From Jiangella aurantiaca (GTDB taxonomy: Bacteria; Actinomycetota; Actinomycetes; Jiangellales; Jiangellaceae), in assembly GCF_004349105.1 (NCBI RefSeq), contig NZ_SMLB01000002.1, positions 1 through 64,000 of the forward strand: a stretch of 64,000 nucleotides of DNA, read 5' to 3'. The number at the start of each line of letters is the position of its first letter. Within the stretch, counting starts at the first letter, position 1. Under the pieces are notes generated by a model. It worked only from the letters and a program-made list of their open reading frames with translations, had not been told where the DNA came from and made no database searches. A program made the position numbers and the translations under genes. Below are positions 26,838 through 35,307 of the stretch, one piece after another.

Positions 26838-27000
26838 ATGACGTCCACAATCACGAGACCCTCGACTGGACAGAGAGACGGGACCGAGGTCTGACGGCGG
26901 CGGAGACCGTGCAGTGGCTCCCCGGGGTCGACCGCATCTGTTACGGCGGCGACTACAACGCGGAACAGTGGCCCTAGGAGGTCTGGTCAGAGTATCGGGC
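26838..27000 (+). pseudogene. 5' remnant of a GH42 beta-galactosidase
   Basis: GGGGAG precedes an ATG at 26838 that opens a short frame (MTSTITRPSTG). After an apparent one-base shift near 26890 the text reads AAETVQWLPGVDRICYGGDYNAEQWP, the hallmark N-terminus of GH42 (compare GGDYNPEQWP in the intact gene at 48259-50328). An in-frame TAG stands where GAG is expected, the frame continues as EVWSEY, and then homology stops inside the 3' end of the convergent lacI. A deleted GH42 gene is the simplest reading. Confidence 0.7.
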
Positions 27001-28051
27001 CCGGTTCCTCGCCGTCTTGGTCGTCCCGATCACGACCTCCGATGGTGCTCTGCCGGACGACCAAGGCGGTCGGCAGGGTCACCGCGGCAGCGTCGGAACC
27101 CTCGATGACGTCGAGCAGCAGCCGGACGATCTCCGAGCTGATGCGCTCGAACGGCTGGCGCATGGTCGTGAGCGGCGGATCGAGGGTCGCCGCGAGCCCG
27201 GAGTCGTCGAAGCCACCGACGGCGACGTCTTCGGGCACCCGGCGACCGGCCGCCCGGAGAGCCGTGAGCGCGCCCGCCGCCATGAGGTCGGAGGCGACGA
27301 AGACGGCGTCGAGATCCGGCCGGCGCTCGAGCAGTTCGGCCATCGCCCTGGCACCGCCGTCCCGGCTGTAGTCGCCGTGCGCCACGAGTTCGGGATCGAA
27401 GTCCTCCCCCAGCTCCCACCGGAACCCTTCGAGCCGTAGCCGGCCGCCCGGCATGTCCATCGGCCCGGTGATCGTGGCGATGCGGATACGCCCGATCTCG
27501 CGGAGGTGCCGGGTCATGTGCCGGGCGCCGCCGATCTCGTCGGCTCCCACGTATCCGATGCGGGCCTCGAAACCCAGTGGCGCGCCACACGCGACGGTCG
27601 GGATGCCCTTGCGCGCCAGCGCCTCGGCGATCGGGTTGCCGGCGTGCGACGAGATGAGGAGCACGCCGTCGATGTGCCCGCCGGAGACATACGCCAGCAC
27701 CTGCTCTCGCTCCTCCGCGGTGGAGGCGACCATGAGCAGCAACGGCATCCCGCGCTTGCTCAGCGCCTGCGCGACGCCGCGCAGCAGGATGGCGAAGTTG
27801 GGGTCCTCGAACAGCAGGTGCTGGGGCTCGGTCAGCAGAAAGGCGACCGAGTTGGACCGCCCGGTCACCAGACTCCGCGCGTGGTGGTTGATCTGGTAGC
27901 CGGTCTTACGGATGGCCTCCTGCACTGCGGCGAGCGCCTCCGGCGACACCCAGTGACCCCCATTGATGACACGCGAGACCGTGCCGCGGGAGACTCCCGC
28001 GGCGGCGGCGACGTCCAGGATCGTCGGTCGCCGTCGACTCGTGCTTGCCAT
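26987..28051 (-). CDS. LacI-family repressor (RGTVSR subgroup)
   Basis: 354 aa from the ATG at 28051 with AGAGGA upstream; the GTG 18 nt earlier is possible but has no ribosome site. HTH: ILDVAAAAGVSRGTVSRVI, followed by the unusual hinge segment NGGHWVSPEALAAVQ. The paralog at 32157-33200 shares the same recognition helix and hinge. Its last codons overlap the GH42 remnant. It carries a GNGANCGNTCNC site in its own promoter and probably controls the divergent NTF2/GH53 pair and importer promoters bearing the same motif. Confidence 0.92.
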   Translation of the reverse strand: MASTSRRRPTILDVAAAAGVSRGTVSRVINGGHWVSPEALAAVQEAIRKTGYQINHHARSLVTGRSNSVAFLLTEPQHLLFEDPNFAILLRGVAQALSKRGMPLLLMVASTAEEREQVLAYVSGGHIDGVLLISSHAGNPIAEALARKGIPTVACGAPLGFEARIGYVGADEIGGARHMTRHLREIGRIRIATITGPMDMPGGRLRLEGFRWELGEDFDPELVAHGDYSRDGGARAMAELLERRPDLDAVFVASDLMAAGALTALRAAGRRVPEDVAVGGFDDSGLAATLDPPLTTMRQPFERISSEIVRLLLDVIEGSDAAAVTLPTALVVRQSTIGGRDRDDQDGEEPGPIL

Positions 28052-28098
28052 GGCCGGAATCCTCTGCACCGTCGTTCGCCAGATGTGAGTGTGTGACT

Positions 28099-28110
28099 GT
28101 GAGCGTTCCC
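28099..28110 (-). promoter_or_regulatory. Candidate operator before lacI
   Basis: GTGAGCGTTCCC fits the palindromic pattern GNGANCGNTCNC found at three other promoters in the window. It lies 48 bp upstream of the lacI start; on the minus strand TAACAT, a possible -10, is just beyond it. Suggests autoregulation. Confidence 0.55.
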
Positions 28111-28173
28111 ATCATGTTACGGCAGGCCACGAACGGAGACGCGGGACCGCATCGCGTCGTCGCGGTGTCGCAC

Positions 28174-28545
28174 TCAGTCGCGCCAGGTGCCCGTCCAGTC
28201 GTACAGCGCTGCCGTCGTGGCGTACTCGCGCAGATATGCGATCTTGTTCCCTTCGAGTCGGGCGATGGTGGCACCCTCGAACGTGGTCGCAGCGCCCTTC
28301 CAGGTGCAGGAGAAGATCCATTCAGCCGCCAGCGTGTCGCCGGCGGCCGTGTCAGACGTGATCGTCCAGCCGTCGACCGCACCGCCGGCTCGCAGCCAGG
28401 CAAGCATCCACTGCTCGACCCGCGGCCGTCCTCGGTACACGGGACCGTACGACTCGATGACGACGCAGTCGTCGCTCAAGGTGGCGAGCACGCCGGGCAC
28501 ATCGTGACGGCGCCAGGCCTCGACGTAGGCGTGAAGCTGGTTCAT
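28174..28545 (-). CDS. NTF2/SnoaL-like protein
   Basis: 123 aa from the ATG at 28545. Pattern of the alpha+beta NTF2 fold: N-terminal helix YVEAWRRHDVPGVLATLSDD, then strands with ESYGPVYRGR and AAEWIFSCTWKG, ending in YDWTGTWRD. Members of this superfamily bind small hydrophobic ligands or act as isomerases or cyclases; many are uncharacterised. The gene is divergent from the GH53 gene and shares its 348-bp regulatory region with a GTGAACGCTCAC site, so it is probably co-regulated with galactan use. Function unknown. Confidence 0.75.
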   Translation of the reverse strand: MNQLHAYVEAWRRHDVPGVLATLSDDCVVIESYGPVYRGRPRVEQWMLAWLRAGGAVDGWTITSDTAAGDTLAAEWIFSCTWKGAATTFEGATIARLEGNKIAYLREYATTAALYDWTGTWRD

Positions 28546-28679
28546 CACCGACCACCGCCTCGCACCGTGGTGCTGAGCACGGCCGCCATGACCGCTGCTG
28601 CGATGGCCGGACGGCACCTGCGCGCCACACCCGTACTCCTGAGTTCCATGCCCGTCCCTTTTGGCCGCGATCACTGGCT

Positions 28680-28718
28680 GTGAACGCTCACGGTTACATC
28701 CCACACAGCGGTCGTCAA
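28680..28718 (-). promoter_or_regulatory. Promoter and operator toward the NTF2-like gene
   Basis: Minus strand TTGACG (28713-28718), 16 bp, TAACCG (28691-28696), then GTGAACGCTCAC (28680-28691), the best copy of the GNGANCGNTCNC motif. Spacing is 1 bp short of ideal. Confidence 0.5.
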
Positions 28719-28757
28719 GACCAGCACTCCCGGTGGCAGGTCGCCTCGAACGCCGCC

Positions 28758-28787
28758 TTGACCCAGGTTTGTGAATGCTCGTAACGT
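28758..28787 (+). promoter_or_regulatory. Promoter of GH53 gene
   Basis: TTGACC (28758-28763), 18 bp, TAACGT (28782-28787). A degenerate operator half, GTGAATGCTCGT (28771-28782), occupies the spacer. The GH53 start codon is about 105 bp downstream. Confidence 0.55.
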
Positions 28788-28893
28788 GACGGGCGTCACT
28801 GTGATCGTGCACAGTCCGCTCCGTCCACGCGGGCGGCATGGCCGATACAGAAGGCCGCCGCCGGCCTCCCGACTCACGAGACAAGGACGTCCC

Positions 28894-30828
28894 ATGAGAC
28901 CACGACGACATCGGCGCTGCCTGGCTACGGTTGGAGTCGCCCTCATGTGCGGCCTTGCATTGGCGCCCGCCACACCGTCGTCAGCGCTCCACGACCGTGC
29001 CTTCCTTCCGGTCGCGAGCGACCTCGCCGGCAAGCCATGGGTTTCGGTGACGACCACCAGCGCCGCCGAGACGGCGGAACTCGCCGTCGACGACGACCCC
29101 GATACGGCGTGGCTCTCGTCCCGCAAGCTGAAACAGTCACTCGCCCTGGACCTGGGCGGTGCGTACGACAACATCCGCAAGGTCGAGGTCGTCTTTCCGG
29201 ATGCGCACGGAACGTACCAGTACCTGGTCGAGGTCTCGTCGGACGGAGACACCTGGAACACCGTCGTCGACCGCTCGGACGCCGACCGCCCGGGACGAGG
29301 TGAGGAGCACCTCGTCACAGCGCCAGGCATCGCCTATCTGCGCGTGACGATCACGGACGCCTCTCCCGGCGCCGCGATCGGCATCAGTGAGCTCTCCGTC
29401 TGGAACTACCTGCGCGACGACCTCGTCCTCGGCGCGGACATCTCCTATGCCGATCAGAACACGGCCCAGGGCCTGACCTACTTCGTCGACGACCCCACCG
29501 ACGCCGCCGACATTCTGGAGACGGTGAGCGACGCCCGGATGGAATATGTCCGTCTCCGGGTCTTCAACGACCCGCGCGACGAGCGGACCGGCGCCTATCT
29601 CGACCCGGACTACCAGAGCCCGGAGCGAACCCTCGCCGTCGCCGATCGTGTCGTCCGCAACGGCATGGGCCTGGGCATCGACTTCCACTTCGCCGACTCG
29701 TGGGCCGACCCGAGCAAGCAGGCCAAGCCGACGGCGTGGCGCGAACTGCCCTTCGACAAGCTCACGCGAGCCGTGTACGACTACACCTACGAGAACGTCG
29801 AGAACCTCGTCGAGCAGGGCACGACGCCTGACAAGGTCGCCATCGGCAACGAGCTGATCAACGGCTTCATGTGGGGCGGCGAGCGGACCCAGCCGTGGTT
29901 CGACGCCTCGGCCTGGTGCGGCAGCTGCTACTTCAACACCGACCCGTCGTTCGTCTCGCAGCCCGGCGGCGGCATCTTGTGGGACTACTGGAGGTCCGAC
30001 GACGCGGCAGAGCAGGCCGCATACGACGCGGCGTGGGACCGTTTCACGACCCTGCAGGCTGCCGGCATCGCCGCCGTGCGCGACGTCTCGGCAGCCTACG
30101 GTGCGGACATCGCGGTCGAGACCCACGTCATCATCGACAACGGCCGCGTGGACAAGACACTCGAGTTCTGGGACCAGTACCTGACCCGCCTCAACGCCAA
30201 GGGGCAAGACATCGACGTCATGGCGCACTCGTACTACCCCGAGTGGCACGGGACGGCCGATCACTTCGAGGCCAACCTGCAGGCAGTCGCAGCCGCACAC
30301 CCCGGTTACGCGCTGGAGATCGCCGAGACGTCGCATCCGGCCAACGACTACGACGGCCGGCCGGTGCCCAATTCGCCGTACCCGAAGTCGCCCGTGGGAG
30401 CGGCGGAGGCCATCCAGCGGGTCGTCCAGATCGCCAACGACCTGCCTGACAATCGCGGCGTCGGGGTTCTCGTCTGGGAACCGGCGAACTATCAGGAGAT
30501 GATCGACTGGGACGACAGCGCCTGGCCGGCGGTGAAGTTCCACGACACGATCAAGATCTACGGCGACAGCGACGCAACCCATGTCTTGGAGGACACCGTC
30601 CACCGGTCGATCCGGTTCAAGGACCCGCTGCGCCTTCCGGACACCGTCGAGGTGCTGTCGATGGCGGACGGTTCGGTGGCGCCGGTGCCCGTCGCCTGGG
30701 AAGACGTCCCGTCGAGCGCGACAAGCACGCCGGGTCAACTGGTCGTGAACGGTACGACCACGTACGGTCCGGTCACTGCGGTCGTCGACGTTGTCCGCAG
30801 GCCCTTGGTGCCGGTCGTCGGGCGATGA
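28894..30828 (+). CDS. ganA: Secreted GH53 endo-beta-1,4-galactanase (copy 1)
   Basis: 644 aa from the ATG at 28894 (AAGGA 7 nt upstream). Signal peptide CLATVGVALMCGLALAPATPSSA, then an F5/8-type (CBM32-like) carbohydrate-binding domain to about residue 170. The GH53 barrel starts at DLVLGADISY; acid/base Glu320 in AIGNE, nucleophile Glu478 in EIAETS. A Big_4-like C-terminal domain closes the protein. It cuts beta-1,4-galactan side chains of pectin (type I arabinogalactan) outside the cell. Unlike copies 2 and 3 it lacks the GPV-repeat module, and its GWCGSCY-like insertion near 350 is its own. The gene converges on the MFS gene with a 1-bp gap. Confidence 0.93.
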   Translation: MRPRRHRRCLATVGVALMCGLALAPATPSSALHDRAFLPVASDLAGKPWVSVTTTSAAETAELAVDDDPDTAWLSSRKLKQSLALDLGGAYDNIRKVEVVFPDAHGTYQYLVEVSSDGDTWNTVVDRSDADRPGRGEEHLVTAPGIAYLRVTITDASPGAAIGISELSVWNYLRDDLVLGADISYADQNTAQGLTYFVDDPTDAADILETVSDARMEYVRLRVFNDPRDERTGAYLDPDYQSPERTLAVADRVVRNGMGLGIDFHFADSWADPSKQAKPTAWRELPFDKLTRAVYDYTYENVENLVEQGTTPDKVAIGNELINGFMWGGERTQPWFDASAWCGSCYFNTDPSFVSQPGGGILWDYWRSDDAAEQAAYDAAWDRFTTLQAAGIAAVRDVSAAYGADIAVETHVIIDNGRVDKTLEFWDQYLTRLNAKGQDIDVMAHSYYPEWHGTADHFEANLQAVAAAHPGYALEIAETSHPANDYDGRPVPNSPYPKSPVGAAEAIQRVVQIANDLPDNRGVGVLVWEPANYQEMIDWDDSAWPAVKFHDTIKIYGDSDATHVLEDTVHRSIRFKDPLRLPDTVEVLSMADGSVAPVPVAWEDVPSSATSTPGQLVVNGTTTYGPVTAVVDVVRRPLVPVVGR

Positions 30829-30829
30829 G

Positions 30830-32038
30830 TCACTCGCCGCGGGAGGCGAACGCGCCGCGGCGCAGGACGAACCCGGCCGCCACGAGCGCGAGGACACCGG
30901 GCACCGTCAGCAGCAGGGCGGGCGGAAGGCGGTCGGCGACCAGGCCGGTAGCGGCGGAGCCGGCCGCGACGGCTACGAGTCCCGCACCGACGAGGAGCGT
31001 GTAGGAGCCCGCGACGGCGCCCGGTCCCGTGACGTCGTCGATGAGGGCGGAGAGGACGACGGCGACGGGACCGCCCGCCATGCCGGACAGGAAGAGTCCC
31101 GCGACCAGAGCCGGTGTCAGGTCGATCAGCGTGGCGGCGAGCCCATAGGCGGCCGCGGCGGTTGCGAGCGCAGTGGCGAGCTGGTGGCGGCGCGAGCCGG
31201 GCCAGCGGCGGGCCCCATAGCTCAGCGCACCGGCCAGCTCGCCGAGCGCGACCGCACCGAGCAACAGGCCGGACAGCCCGGGCTGGCGGTGGTCGGCCTC
31301 GATCGATGGCAGCGTCACCAGCACGATGCCGAAGCCCGCGCCGGAGATGGCGGCCACCGCGAGCACGTACTCGAGTCCGCGGGCCCACGGGCGGGCACGC
31401 CCGCCGCCCGGCTTCGCGCAGGACCCGGCCGCACCAGGCGACCCAACCGTGTGCACCCTCACCACGAGGAGGATGAGCAGAGCCGCTGTGCCGAGGGCCA
31501 GCTCGGGCCCTGTGACGATGACGCAGAGACTCACGATGATCGGCCCGGCGGCCAGAGCCGTCTGGAAGACGACGGCGAGCAGTGCATACGCGGCGCCGCG
31601 GAGGTCGGTCGAGGCCAGTACCGTCGGCAACCAGGCCCGGACCGCCGCGGTAACGGCGGGGACGGACACTCCTGCGAGCAAACACAGCAGAAGCACCCAT
31701 CCCACCGGCCATCGCGCCACCCCGGCCGCGACGAGTCCGAGCAGCGTCGCGCCGCACGTCGAGCCCGCGCCGATCACCACTCGGTGGTCGGGGTACCGGT
31801 CCAGCAGGCGACCTTGCACGACCAGGCCGATGGCGTTGCCGAGACTGAAGAGTCCACTCGCCACTCCCGCGAGCGCGGTGGAGCCGGTCCACTGGCGCAT
31901 GCAGAGCACCAGCGTCAGCGACAGCATGCCCAGAACGGTGGCGCTGAGGAAGGTGGCCGCGAGCCGGGACGGGACGGCGGGCGTCCGGAGGAGGATGGCG
32001 TATCGACGGGCCACGGGCATGCCTCTCGAGGTGCCCAC
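30830..32038 (-). CDS. MFS transporter
   Basis: 402 aa, about 12 hydrophobic segments with the classical loop-2 motif degenerate as GRLLDRYPDHRV near residue 97. Such small MFS proteins in sugar clusters export sugars or drugs; substrate unknown. It is divergent from lacI 32157-33200, sharing a 118-bp region, and convergent with GH53 with no terminator between. Start could be the GTG at 32038 or the ATG six codons later. No sugar-family signature was recognised. Confidence 0.85.
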   Translation of the reverse strand: MGTSRGMPVARRYAILLRTPAVPSRLAATFLSATVLGMLSLTLVLCMRQWTGSTALAGVASGLFSLGNAIGLVVQGRLLDRYPDHRVVIGAGSTCGATLLGLVAAGVARWPVGWVLLLCLLAGVSVPAVTAAVRAWLPTVLASTDLRGAAYALLAVVFQTALAAGPIIVSLCVIVTGPELALGTAALLILLVVRVHTVGSPGAAGSCAKPGGGRARPWARGLEYVLAVAAISGAGFGIVLVTLPSIEADHRQPGLSGLLLGAVALGELAGALSYGARRWPGSRRHQLATALATAAAAYGLAATLIDLTPALVAGLFLSGMAGGPVAVVLSALIDDVTGPGAVAGSYTLLVGAGLVAVAAGSAATGLVADRLPPALLLTVPGVLALVAAGFVLRRGAFASRGE

Positions 32039-32100
32039 CCACCCGAGGGCCTCGCCCTCACGGACGCCGCGCTGGCTCCGGCATCGTCGATCAGGTCAAG

Positions 32101-32119
32101 GATAACGCGTGGAGTTATC
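32101..32119. promoter_or_regulatory. Inverted repeat between MFS and lacI
   Basis: GATAAC-N7-GTTATC lies midway between the divergent starts and is a candidate operator for the adjacent lacI. A second inverted repeat GGTCATG-N5-CATGACC (32153-32171) overlaps the lacI start codon. Both are short and could be chance. Confidence 0.35.
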
Positions 32120-32156
32120 TGGCCGGTGACGGCTCTGACCGGCTCAGGAAGCGGTC

Positions 32157-33200
32157 ATGCTGGTCATGACCGAATATCCTGGTCCTGTGAACAATGCTGG
32201 CAGGCCGCGCCGGCCGACGATCCGCGACGTGGCTGCCGTCTCTGGTGTGTCCAGGGGGACCGTGTCCCGGGTTCTCAACGGCGGTCATTGGGTCAGCCCT
32301 GACGCGTTGGCCGCCGTCCAGGAGGCCATCGAGCGCACCGGATACAAGGTCAATCACCACGCCAGAAGTCTGGCGACGCGCCGGTCGAACTCGGTCGTCT
32401 TTCTCTTGGCCGAGAAGCAGCATCTGCTGTTCGACGACCCCAACATCGCCGTTCTCCTCCGGGGCGCCGCTGCGGCTCTCGGCGACAAGGACATGTCGTT
32501 GATACTGATGACCGCGGGCACCGACGCGGAACGCAAGCGCGCGACCGACTTCATCATGGCCGGCCACGTGGACGGCGTCTTGCTCATCTCGAGTCACCTG
32601 GGCAGCCCTCTGCTCCGGCCGCTGCTCGAGGCGCGGATACCGACCGTGAGCTGTGGCCGTCCGCTCGGGCTCGAGGGCAAGCTCAGCTTTGTCAGCGCTG
32701 ACGACCGCGGCGGCGCGCGGCAGCTGACGGCACACCTCGCCGGCACCGGGCGGCGTCGTATCGCGACCATCACCGGCCCGCTCGACACGTCGGGTGGACG
32801 GGAGCGTCTCGCCGGGTACCGCGAGGCCATGGGCGAGGCCTACGACGACGACCTCGTGGTGCGCGGCGACTACAGCCGCTCCAGCGGTTACGCGGGCATG
32901 CAGGAGCTCTTACGCCGGAACGACCGCATCGACGCGGTCTTCGCCGCCAACGACCGGATGGCGGCCGGCGCCATGGCCGCTCTGCGGGAAACTGGGCTGC
33001 AGGTGCCGTCCGACATCGCGGTCGGTGGATTCGACGACACCGACCTCGCAGCGGCCTTGGAGCCCTCCCTCACCACCGTTCGGCTTCCGTTCGAGCGGAT
33101 GAGCACTGAGCTCGTGCGCCTCCTGCTGGAGGTGATCGATGGTCAGCAGGGAGCGGCCACCATACTGCCGACGACGCTCGTCCAGCGCGACTCGGCCTGA
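32157..33200 (+). CDS. LacI-family repressor (RGTVSR subgroup, second copy)
   Basis: 347 aa. AGGAAG lies 7 nt before the ATG. HTH: IRDVAAVSGVSRGTVSRVL with the hinge NGGHWVSPDALAAVQ, the same recognition residues as lacI 26987-28051 and similarity throughout (HVDGVLLISSH, RIATITGP, VAVGGFDD-type blocks). The two may compete for GNGANCGNTCNC operators while sensing different sugars. It is divergent from the MFS gene and convergent with the esterase operon, separated by a strong two-way terminator. Confidence 0.92.
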   Translation: MLVMTEYPGPVNNAGRPRRPTIRDVAAVSGVSRGTVSRVLNGGHWVSPDALAAVQEAIERTGYKVNHHARSLATRRSNSVVFLLAEKQHLLFDDPNIAVLLRGAAAALGDKDMSLILMTAGTDAERKRATDFIMAGHVDGVLLISSHLGSPLLRPLLEARIPTVSCGRPLGLEGKLSFVSADDRGGARQLTAHLAGTGRRRIATITGPLDTSGGRERLAGYREAMGEAYDDDLVVRGDYSRSSGYAGMQELLRRNDRIDAVFAANDRMAAGAMAALRETGLQVPSDIAVGGFDDTDLAAALEPSLTTVRLPFERMSTELVRLLLEVIDGQQGAATILPTTLVQRDSA

Positions 33201-33210
33201 TCACGTACAG

Positions 33211-33267
33211 CAGGACCTCTCCCGCTTCACCTGGCCGGCACCCTGGTGAAGCGGGAGAGGAGTCCTG
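33211..33267. terminator. Bidirectional terminator
   Basis: CCTCTCCCGCTTCACC (33216-33231) and GGTGAAGCGGGAGAGG (33245-33260) form a perfect 16-bp stem, extended by CAGGAC/GTCCTG past a 2-nt bulge. It lies between the converging lacI and esterase genes. Confidence 0.85.
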
Positions 33268-33273
33268 GTGATG

Positions 33274-35202
33274 TCAGGCCAGCGACCGGCGCAGCTCCGT
33301 CAGGGCATGGGCCAGCGCATCGGCTCCCGCCCGGTCGGCCGCGCGAGCGGCGTTCTGGAGTTGGACGAGGCCGGCCGTGTGCTGCGGACCGTCGACGAAC
33401 CGCTCGGCTCGGTCGATCGCCTCCTGGATCTCGATGGCCGGCTCGCCCGTGAGCAGACCGGCGCGAACGGCACGGTCGTAGTGCCACCGCACCCGGTCGA
33501 AGTTCGGGACGAAGAGCAGTTCTCCCGTCGCGGTGTCGCGCCGATAGTCGTCGAAGAAGTCCCAGATGTCGGGTGCTGACAAGGGGTAGTTCACGTGCGC
33601 GAGGTTGTCGACCGCTGCCAACCTGATGACGACCCCGCGGTCGTTGGAGAGGGTGCCGACGTGCGCGTCCTTCGCACCGATCGTGTCCCACCGCTGACCG
33701 TCCAGCGCGATGCCGTAGAAGGGGTTGACCGACAGATCGGGCGCTTGTGGCACGTCCACTCCGTTCAGCGCCCCGTAGGCGCGCACCGCCGTGTAGACGC
33801 TCCGTGAGCTGGCTGAGACCGGCACCTGTCCGATGGTGTCGTTCACGCCTTGGAGCATGTAGAACGGCACCTCGTGCTTGGGCGCCGCGACCGCGGCGGC
33901 CTGCGCGATCTGTGCGTCGCCGCCTCCGAACGGGGCTCCCAAGCCCGCCACGGCGGCGAAGAGATCGCGCTTCGCCAGCGGCCAGGACTGCGCCTGGCTG
34001 GCACCGAGGGAGAACCCGTAGGCGTAGACGCGTCCGGTGTCGATCTGCGGGTATTTCACCGCGAGATGCTCGACGAGCCGCTCGGTCGAGTCCGCATCGA
34101 AGTTCCGGAAGCCGAATCGGGTGCCCTGATTCTCAGCGGAGACCATGATCGCGCCGACCTCGGCGACCTGTTCGATCCAGCCTCCTCGCTCGGCGATGTG
34201 CTGAGGCATGTCGGTGTTGCCGTGCAGGAGCACGATCAGCGGCAAGGAGCCCGCGGGTGCTTCGGCCGCCGAATCGGGAATGTACTCCTGCCACATGTAC
34301 TCGCCACTCGACCCCAGCGGGTCGGTCACCGGCGTCTGCCGGACACCCAGATCGTCGAGTCGATAGGAGAACAGGGTGAATCCCTCGCGCGTGACGAAGG
34401 GATCGACCCGGCCCGGGTTGTTGGCATCGAGATAGATGCGATAGCTGTGGCTCAGGAGATGGTCCCATGCGGCCGAGAACGCCTCGGCCAGGCCCTGGCC
34501 GCCGTCCGCTGAGGCGACGACCCGCACAAGAGGGTCGTCCGGATTCTCATAGACAGTGACCCCGTCCTGAGTGCTCACCGGAACGGCTTGGTTCGCCGAC
34601 ACATACCGCTGCGCCGCGGTCGCGTCGCCGTGAACATAGGCGGGGATCGGCGCATGCGGCGTGACCGTCGAACTCATGGTCCCGCCATAAGTGAAGATGC
34701 CGGCGATCGACCACGAGTTCTGCGAGATGACGTTGTTGACGAAAGTGGCGCCCTCGCCGATGCCGATCACCTTCATGTTGGTGTGCTGCCATGTGGCCTG
34801 CCGCGGCAACTCGCTGAGCAGCGCGAAGTAGGACGCCAGGTCCGCCTCGGCGTCGTAGCTGACGCCGTTCGCCGGATTGATGACCCACGCTCGCGTCGCG
34901 TACTCGGTCAGATGCGTCGCGAGCCCGAGTTCATCGATGAGATCAGCCGCTTCCGCCGCGTCGACCGCCTTGTCGGGATAGACCAGATAGCGCGGCGCGA
35001 TGGTGGGCTCGCGCTTGGTGAAATCGTACGCCGCTCGCTCGTCGAAGAGCCAGACGTCGGTTCCGACACCGGGAACCGCGACTGGCTCGAGCTCGGACGT
35101 CGCCGCCGATGCCTGCGCGGCCACCGCAGTGGACACCAAAGCGAAGGCGACGACCGACGCGGCCAACAGCGTAGTTCTGCGTCTCAGCGACCTCTCGTTC
35201 AT
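33274..35202 (-). CDS. Secreted alpha/beta-hydrolase (PHB depolymerase/CE1-like esterase)
   Basis: 642 aa from the ATG at 35202 with AGGAGA upstream. Signal peptide TTLLAASVVAFALVSTAVAAQASA. The N-terminal half (to about 300) is a beta-rich region of unknown type. The catalytic part has LPLIVLLHGNTDMPQ (oxyanion region), the nucleophile elbow GFSLGAS, and a late His in NLAHVNYP. The tail is helical with an AIDRAERFV repeat-like end. Probably removes acetyl, feruloyl or similar esters from plant polysaccharide. It follows the DapA-like gene after 105 bp and is likely the last gene of that operon. Exact substrate unknown. Confidence 0.8.
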   Translation of the reverse strand: MNERSLRRRTTLLAASVVAFALVSTAVAAQASAATSELEPVAVPGVGTDVWLFDERAAYDFTKREPTIAPRYLVYPDKAVDAAEAADLIDELGLATHLTEYATRAWVINPANGVSYDAEADLASYFALLSELPRQATWQHTNMKVIGIGEGATFVNNVISQNSWSIAGIFTYGGTMSSTVTPHAPIPAYVHGDATAAQRYVSANQAVPVSTQDGVTVYENPDDPLVRVVASADGGQGLAEAFSAAWDHLLSHSYRIYLDANNPGRVDPFVTREGFTLFSYRLDDLGVRQTPVTDPLGSSGEYMWQEYIPDSAAEAPAGSLPLIVLLHGNTDMPQHIAERGGWIEQVAEVGAIMVSAENQGTRFGFRNFDADSTERLVEHLAVKYPQIDTGRVYAYGFSLGASQAQSWPLAKRDLFAAVAGLGAPFGGGDAQIAQAAAVAAPKHEVPFYMLQGVNDTIGQVPVSASSRSVYTAVRAYGALNGVDVPQAPDLSVNPFYGIALDGQRWDTIGAKDAHVGTLSNDRGVVIRLAAVDNLAHVNYPLSAPDIWDFFDDYRRDTATGELLFVPNFDRVRWHYDRAVRAGLLTGEPAIEIQEAIDRAERFVDGPQHTAGLVQLQNAARAADRAGADALAHALTELRRSLA

Positions 35203-35307
35203 AGAGCTCTCCTGTCTCGTCATCGAGCCGATCAACTTGACCTTCGGCTGCGTCCCACGCCGGGAGATCGCATGATGCGCAGCTTGACCTGAGCCTGGAG
35301 CGCATGC

